From NCBI GenBank assembly GCA_001464255.1, contig LNFD01000191.1:1-19969 (forward strand): a stretch of 19,969 bases of DNA, in the 5' to 3' direction. Below, piece by piece: positions 17,204-19,969 of the stretch. Every line of letters begins with the position of its first letter. The stretch's first letter is position 1. A model generated the notes under the pieces. That model had not been told where the DNA came from. It did not search any database and saw nothing but the letters and a program-made list of their open reading frames with translations. Both the position numbers and the translations under genes were made by a program. Source of the stretch: Actinomycetales bacterium Ga0077552. Lineage in GTDB: Bacteria > Actinomycetota > Actinomycetes > Actinomycetales > Microbacteriaceae.

Positions 17204-17671
17204 ATGCACTGCCCCTTCTGCCGGTACCCCGACAGCCGCGTCATCGATTCGCGCACGAGCGACGACGGGCTCTCGATCCGACGCCGGCGGCAGTGCCCCG
17301 AGTGCGGTCGCCGCTTCAGCACGACCGAGACCGCGAGCCTCATGGTCATCAAGCGCAGCGGCGTGGTCGAGCCCTTCTCGCGCGAGAAGATCGTGCTCGG
17401 CGTGCGCAAGGCCTGCCAGGGACGCCCCGTGACCGACGCCGATCTCGCCCAGCTCGCCCAGAAGGTCGAGGAGAATCTGCGCGCCACGGGCGCCTCGCAG
17501 CTCGACGCCAACGACATCGGCCTCGCCATCCTGCCCGAACTGCGGCAGCTCGACGAGGTCGCGTTCCTCCGCTTCGCGAGCGTCTACCAGGCGTTCGAGA
17601 ACCTCGACGACTTCGAGTCGGCCATCACGCAGCTGCGGGTCGAGCGCGCCCAGCAGCAGCCTGCCGACTGA
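17204..17671 (+). CDS. nrdR: Transcriptional repressor NrdR
   Basis: NrdR senses ATP/dATP and represses ribonucleotide reductase genes by binding paired NrdR boxes. The 155-residue length is standard. An N-terminal zinc ribbon has Cys3, Cys6, Cys31 and Cys34 (HCPFC and QCPECG). The ATP-cone domain runs about 49-139, beginning VIKRSGVVEPFSREKI. The gene sits between hisD and pyrD rather than beside nrd genes. I saw no NrdR-box pair in the window, so its targets lie elsewhere. The stop is 8 bp before the pyrD GTG. Confidence 0.97.
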   Translation: MHCPFCRYPDSRVIDSRTSDDGLSIRRRRQCPECGRRFSTTETASLMVIKRSGVVEPFSREKIVLGVRKACQGRPVTDADLAQLAQKVEENLRATGASQLDANDIGLAILPELRQLDEVAFLRFASVYQAFENLDDFESAITQLRVERAQQQPAD

Positions 17672-17679
17672 GCGACGCC

Positions 17680-18717
17680 GTGTACGACCTGCTCTTCCGC
17701 ACCGTGCTGCGGCGCCTCGACCCCGAGCGCGCGCACCACCTCGCCGTCGCCGTCATCCGCGCGATCCCGGCACTGGCGTTGACCGGGCTCGTGCGGGCGT
17801 TCACCCGGCCCGATCCCGCCCTCGCCGTCGAGACTCTCGGGCTGCGCTTCGAGTCGCCGTTCGGCATGGCGGCGGGCTTCGACAAGGATGCGCAGAGCAT
17901 CCGGGGCCTGTGGGCGCTCGGATTCGGCCACGTCGAGATCGGCACCGTGACCGCGATCGCGCAGGAGGGCAACCCCACGCCGCGCCTGTTCCGCCTCGTC
18001 GACGATCGGGCGGTCATCAACCGCATGGGCTTCAACAACGGGGGAGCGGCCGCGGCCGCCGAGCGCGTGCGGCGACAGCGCCGTCATCGCGCACGCCCCA
18101 TCATCGGCGCGAACATCGGCAAGAGCCGCGTCGTCGCGGTCGAGGATGCCGTGGCCGACTACCGCGCGTCGGCGCGCGCCCTGGCGCCGGTCGCCGACTA
18201 CCTCGCGATCAACGTCAGCTCGCCCAACACCCCGGGGCTGCGCGGCCTGCAGGACGAGGCGCTGCTGCGCCCGCTCATCGTCGCGGTGCTCGAGGAGGCG
18301 GGTTCCACCCCCGTGCTCGTCAAGATCGCCCCCGACCTCGACGACGCGGCGATCGACGCGGTCTGCGCTCTCGCGCTCGCGCACGGTCTCGCGGGCATCA
18401 TCGCCACCAACACGACGATCGGCCGCGAGGGTCTCACGACCGACCCCGCGATCGTGGAGGCCGCGGGCGCGGGAGGGCTGAGCGGCGCTCCGCTGCGGGC
18501 CCGCGCCCTCGAGGTGCTGCGCCGCGTGCGCGCCGCGGTGCCCGCCGACTTCTGCGTCATCGCCGTGGGTGGCATCGACACGGCCGACGACGCGGCCGAA
18601 CGCCTCGCCGCGGGGGCGACGCTCGTGCAGGGCTACACCGCGTTCCTGTACCGCGGGCCGCTCTGGGCGCGCCAGGTCACGCGCGGGCTCGCGCGCATCC
18701 GGCAGACCCGCGGCTGA
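17680..18717 (+). CDS. pyrD: Dihydroorotate dehydrogenase (quinone), class 2
   Basis: Class 2 PyrD oxidises dihydroorotate to orotate on the membrane, passing electrons to quinone through FMN. The 345-residue protein has the N-terminal class 2 helical extension (YDLLFRTVLRRLDPERAHHLA) for membrane and quinone contact. FGMAAGFDKDAQ, GFGHVEIGTVTAIAQ and RLFRLVDDRAVINRMGFNN follow. INVSSPNTPGLRGLQ holds the catalytic serine (Ser181). ATNTTI, GGLSGAPL and AVGGID form the FMN phosphate site. The GTG at 17680 gives the conserved MYDLLFR-type start. No SD is visible, so coupling to nrdR is likely. Confidence 0.96.
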   Translation: MYDLLFRTVLRRLDPERAHHLAVAVIRAIPALALTGLVRAFTRPDPALAVETLGLRFESPFGMAAGFDKDAQSIRGLWALGFGHVEIGTVTAIAQEGNPTPRLFRLVDDRAVINRMGFNNGGAAAAAERVRRQRRHRARPIIGANIGKSRVVAVEDAVADYRASARALAPVADYLAINVSSPNTPGLRGLQDEALLRPLIVAVLEEAGSTPVLVKIAPDLDDAAIDAVCALALAHGLAGIIATNTTIGREGLTTDPAIVEAAGAGGLSGAPLRARALEVLRRVRAAVPADFCVIAVGGIDTADDAAERLAAGATLVQGYTAFLYRGPLWARQVTRGLARIRQTRG

Positions 18718-18732
18718 CGACCGTCGGCCGGC

Positions 18733-19332
18733 TCAGTCGGGGAACTGACCGCGCTTAACCTGCGGCTTCGGCAGGCGCAGGATGCGCAGCTGCAGCGAGC
18801 GCATTGCGGCGTACCAGCGCACCTTCTCGACCTTGTCGGCACCGTGCTTCTTCACGAGCTTGCGGTGCACGATGAAGCCCAGCAGCGTCGAGTCGAGCAC
18901 GGCGACGAGGAAGAAGGCCCACAGCCCCAGGATCGAGATCGTCTGCGCCTCGACCGAGGGAATGAAGGTCAGGATGATGACGACGAACATGACGGGGATG
19001 AGGAACTCGCCGATGCTGATGCGCGCGTCGACGTAGTCGCGCACCCACTTCTTCTGCGGGCCGCGGTCGCGCTGCGGCAGGTACTTCTCCTCGCCGTTCG
19101 CCATGCCGATGCGCGCGCGCTCGCGCGCGGCGTTCATCTTCTCGCGGTGCTCCTTCGCCGCCTGCTTCCGGTCGTTCGGCACGAGGGGGCGCTTGCGGGC
19201 GGCCTCGCGCTCCTTGCGGGTCGGCGTCGGGCGGCCCTTGCCGGCCGCGATGGCCTCGGCGGTGGCGATCGCCTCGGCGCTCGCCTGCTCGGCGGCGCTG
19301 GGGGAGGGGTTCACGTTGTCGCGGGCGGCCAC
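18733..19332 (-). CDS. DUF3043 family membrane protein
   Basis: This is an actinobacterial membrane protein of unknown function (DUF3043). From the GTG at 19332 it has 199 residues. The N-terminus of about 100 residues is cytoplasmic and strongly charged (AARKRPLVPNDRKQAAKEHREKMNAARERARIGM), ending in VRDYVDARISIGEF. Two membrane helices follow (about 108-126 and 131-155). A basic C-terminal part comes last, with VHRKLVKKHG and YAAMRSLQLRILRLPKPQVKRG. The GTG at 19332 is preferred because GGAAGGA (19348-19342 on the minus strand) lies 9 bases upstream; an ATG at 19350 would overlap that SD. The gene converges on pyrD with a 15-bp gap. Confidence 0.88.
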   Translation of the reverse strand: MAARDNVNPSPSAAEQASAEAIATAEAIAAGKGRPTPTRKEREAARKRPLVPNDRKQAAKEHREKMNAARERARIGMANGEEKYLPQRDRGPQKKWVRDYVDARISIGEFLIPVMFVVIILTFIPSVEAQTISILGLWAFFLVAVLDSTLLGFIVHRKLVKKHGADKVEKVRWYAAMRSLQLRILRLPKPQVKRGQFPD

Positions 19333-19363
19333 GGCGGCACATCCTTCCATCGATGCAGAGCCT

Positions 19364-19371
19364 TAAGATTA
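19364..19371. promoter_or_regulatory. Symmetric divergent -10 element
   Basis: TAAGATTA reads TAAGAT on the + strand (19364-19369) and TAATCT on the - strand (19371-19366). Both fit TANNNT. The + strand box ends 7 bases before the ATG of the M20 peptidase, predicting a leaderless mRNA. The - strand box is about 30 bases before the DUF3043 GTG, leaving room for its GGAAGGA SD. The -35 regions are not recognisable. Confidence 0.45.
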
Positions 19372-19376
19372 CCGGC

Positions 19377-19969
19377 ATGACGCCCTCCGAACTCCCCGCC
19401 CCCGCGGCCCTCCCCGCCGACACCCTCGAGGCGCTGCGCGAGAGCGTGCGGGGCGCGCTGCCGCGGGCGATCGCCGAGCTCAGCGAGCTCGTGCGCATCC
19501 CCTCGGTGTCGTGGGACGGCTTCGACGCGGCCCACGTGCAGGCCTCGGCCGACCGCACCGCCGAACTACTGCGCGGGCTCGCGATCTTCGACGAGGTGCT
19601 CGTCGACCGAGCTCCCGGCCCCGACGGCGTGCTGGGCCAGCCGGCGGTGCTCGCGCGGCGCGCCCCCGCGGCCGGACGGCCGACCGTGCTGCTGTACGCC
19701 CACCACGACGTGCAGCCGCCCGGCGCCGACGCCGACTGGAGCTCGCCGCCCTTCGAGCCGACGCTCCGCGGCGACCGCTTGTACGGGCGCGGCGTCGCCG
19801 ACGACAAGGCGGGCGTTATGGCGCACGTCGCCGCCATCCGCGCCCTCGTCGAGACGGCCGGCGATCCCGAGCTCGGCATCGTCGTCTTCATCGAGGGCGA
19901 GGAGGAGTTCGGCTCGCGCTCGTTCGGGGCCCTGCTCGAGCGCCATCGCGCGCTCCTGGCCGCCGACGT
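19377..19969 (+). CDS. M20 family metallopeptidase (dipeptidase), 3' end cut by window
   Basis: This zinc-dependent M20 peptidase resembles the ArgE/DapE/CNDP-like dipeptidases. The frame is open from ATG 19377 to the window end, so 197 N-terminal residues are visible without a stop. Metal-site motifs are present: AHHDVQPPG with the His-X-Asp metal ligand pair, GRGVADDKAG with the bridging Asp and nearby Asp-Lys, and EGEEEFGS with the general-base Glu and metal Glu. The N-terminal ELVRIPSVSWDG is typical of the family. Substrate cannot be predicted. It diverges from the DUF3043 gene and has no SD, consistent with a leaderless start. Confidence 0.9.
   Translation, partial: MTPSELPAPAALPADTLEALRESVRGALPRAIAELSELVRIPSVSWDGFDAAHVQASADRTAELLRGLAIFDEVLVDRAPGPDGVLGQPAVLARRAPAAGRPTVLLYAHHDVQPPGADADWSSPPFEPTLRGDRLYGRGVADDKAGVMAHVAAIRALVETAGDPELGIVVFIEGEEEFGSRSFGALLERHRALLAAD

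Overview
This window is about 20 kb of very GC-rich chromosome. It is packed almost end to end with housekeeping genes that use GTG and ATG starts, and nearly all codons end in G or C. The gene content and order point to an actinobacterium: the division and cell-wall (dcw) cluster runs mraY-murD-ftsW-murG-murC-ftsQ-ftsZ-yggS-sepF-yggT-divIVA, there is no ftsA, DnaE is of the DnaE1 type with an apparently intact PHP site, and a DUF3043 protein is present. The style of the proteins and the neighbourhood dnaE / flavin reductase / hisD / nrdR / pyrD / DUF3043 suggest Microbacteriaceae (Micrococcales). That family placement is an inference from the sequence, not a database match.

Layout. Bases 2-6952 hold peptidoglycan precursor synthesis and division genes on the + strand (mraY 3' part, murD, ftsW, murG, murC, ftsQ), packed with overlaps or gaps of a few bases and probably co-transcribed. 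A 156-bp spacer (6953-7108), the longest gene-free stretch in the window, carries GC-rich inverted repeats and then an AT-richer ftsZ leader. Bases 7109-9811 hold ftsZ, the YggS-type PLP protein, sepF and yggT. A 133-bp spacer with promoter-like elements precedes divIVA (9945-10745). An RluD-type pseudouridine synthase follows 43 bp later, and its ribosome binding site and start codon lie inside a perfect 15-bp hairpin. dnaE (11790-15305) comes next. A small flavin reductase on the - strand (15318-15818) converges on dnaE. hisD, nrdR and pyrD (15887-18717) follow on the + strand. A DUF3043 membrane protein on the - strand (18733-19332) converges on pyrD, and an M20 peptidase gene, cut by the window end, diverges from it at 19377.

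How the genes work together. MurD, MurC, MraY and MurG make lipid II. FtsW polymerises it at the septum. FtsQ belongs to the divisome core. FtsZ forms the ring and SepF anchors it to the membrane in place of FtsA. DivIVA (Wag31) directs polar growth. The remaining genes are general housekeeping: replication (dnaE), rRNA or tRNA modification (rluD-like), histidine synthesis (hisD), control of ribonucleotide reductase (nrdR) and pyrimidine synthesis (pyrD).

No mobile element, CRISPR array, tRNA, rRNA or anti-phage system is visible, and I see no new multi-gene system. The observations most worth following up are regulatory: the hairpin and tiny upstream ORF at the rluD-like gene, a recurring TAGGCTG element just upstream of start codons (probable -10 boxes giving leaderless or near-leaderless mRNAs), a symmetric -10 element shared by the divergent pair at the right end, the nested inverted repeats in the ftsZ leader, and a context-dependent codon choice that favours the hexamer GGATGC/GCATCC.
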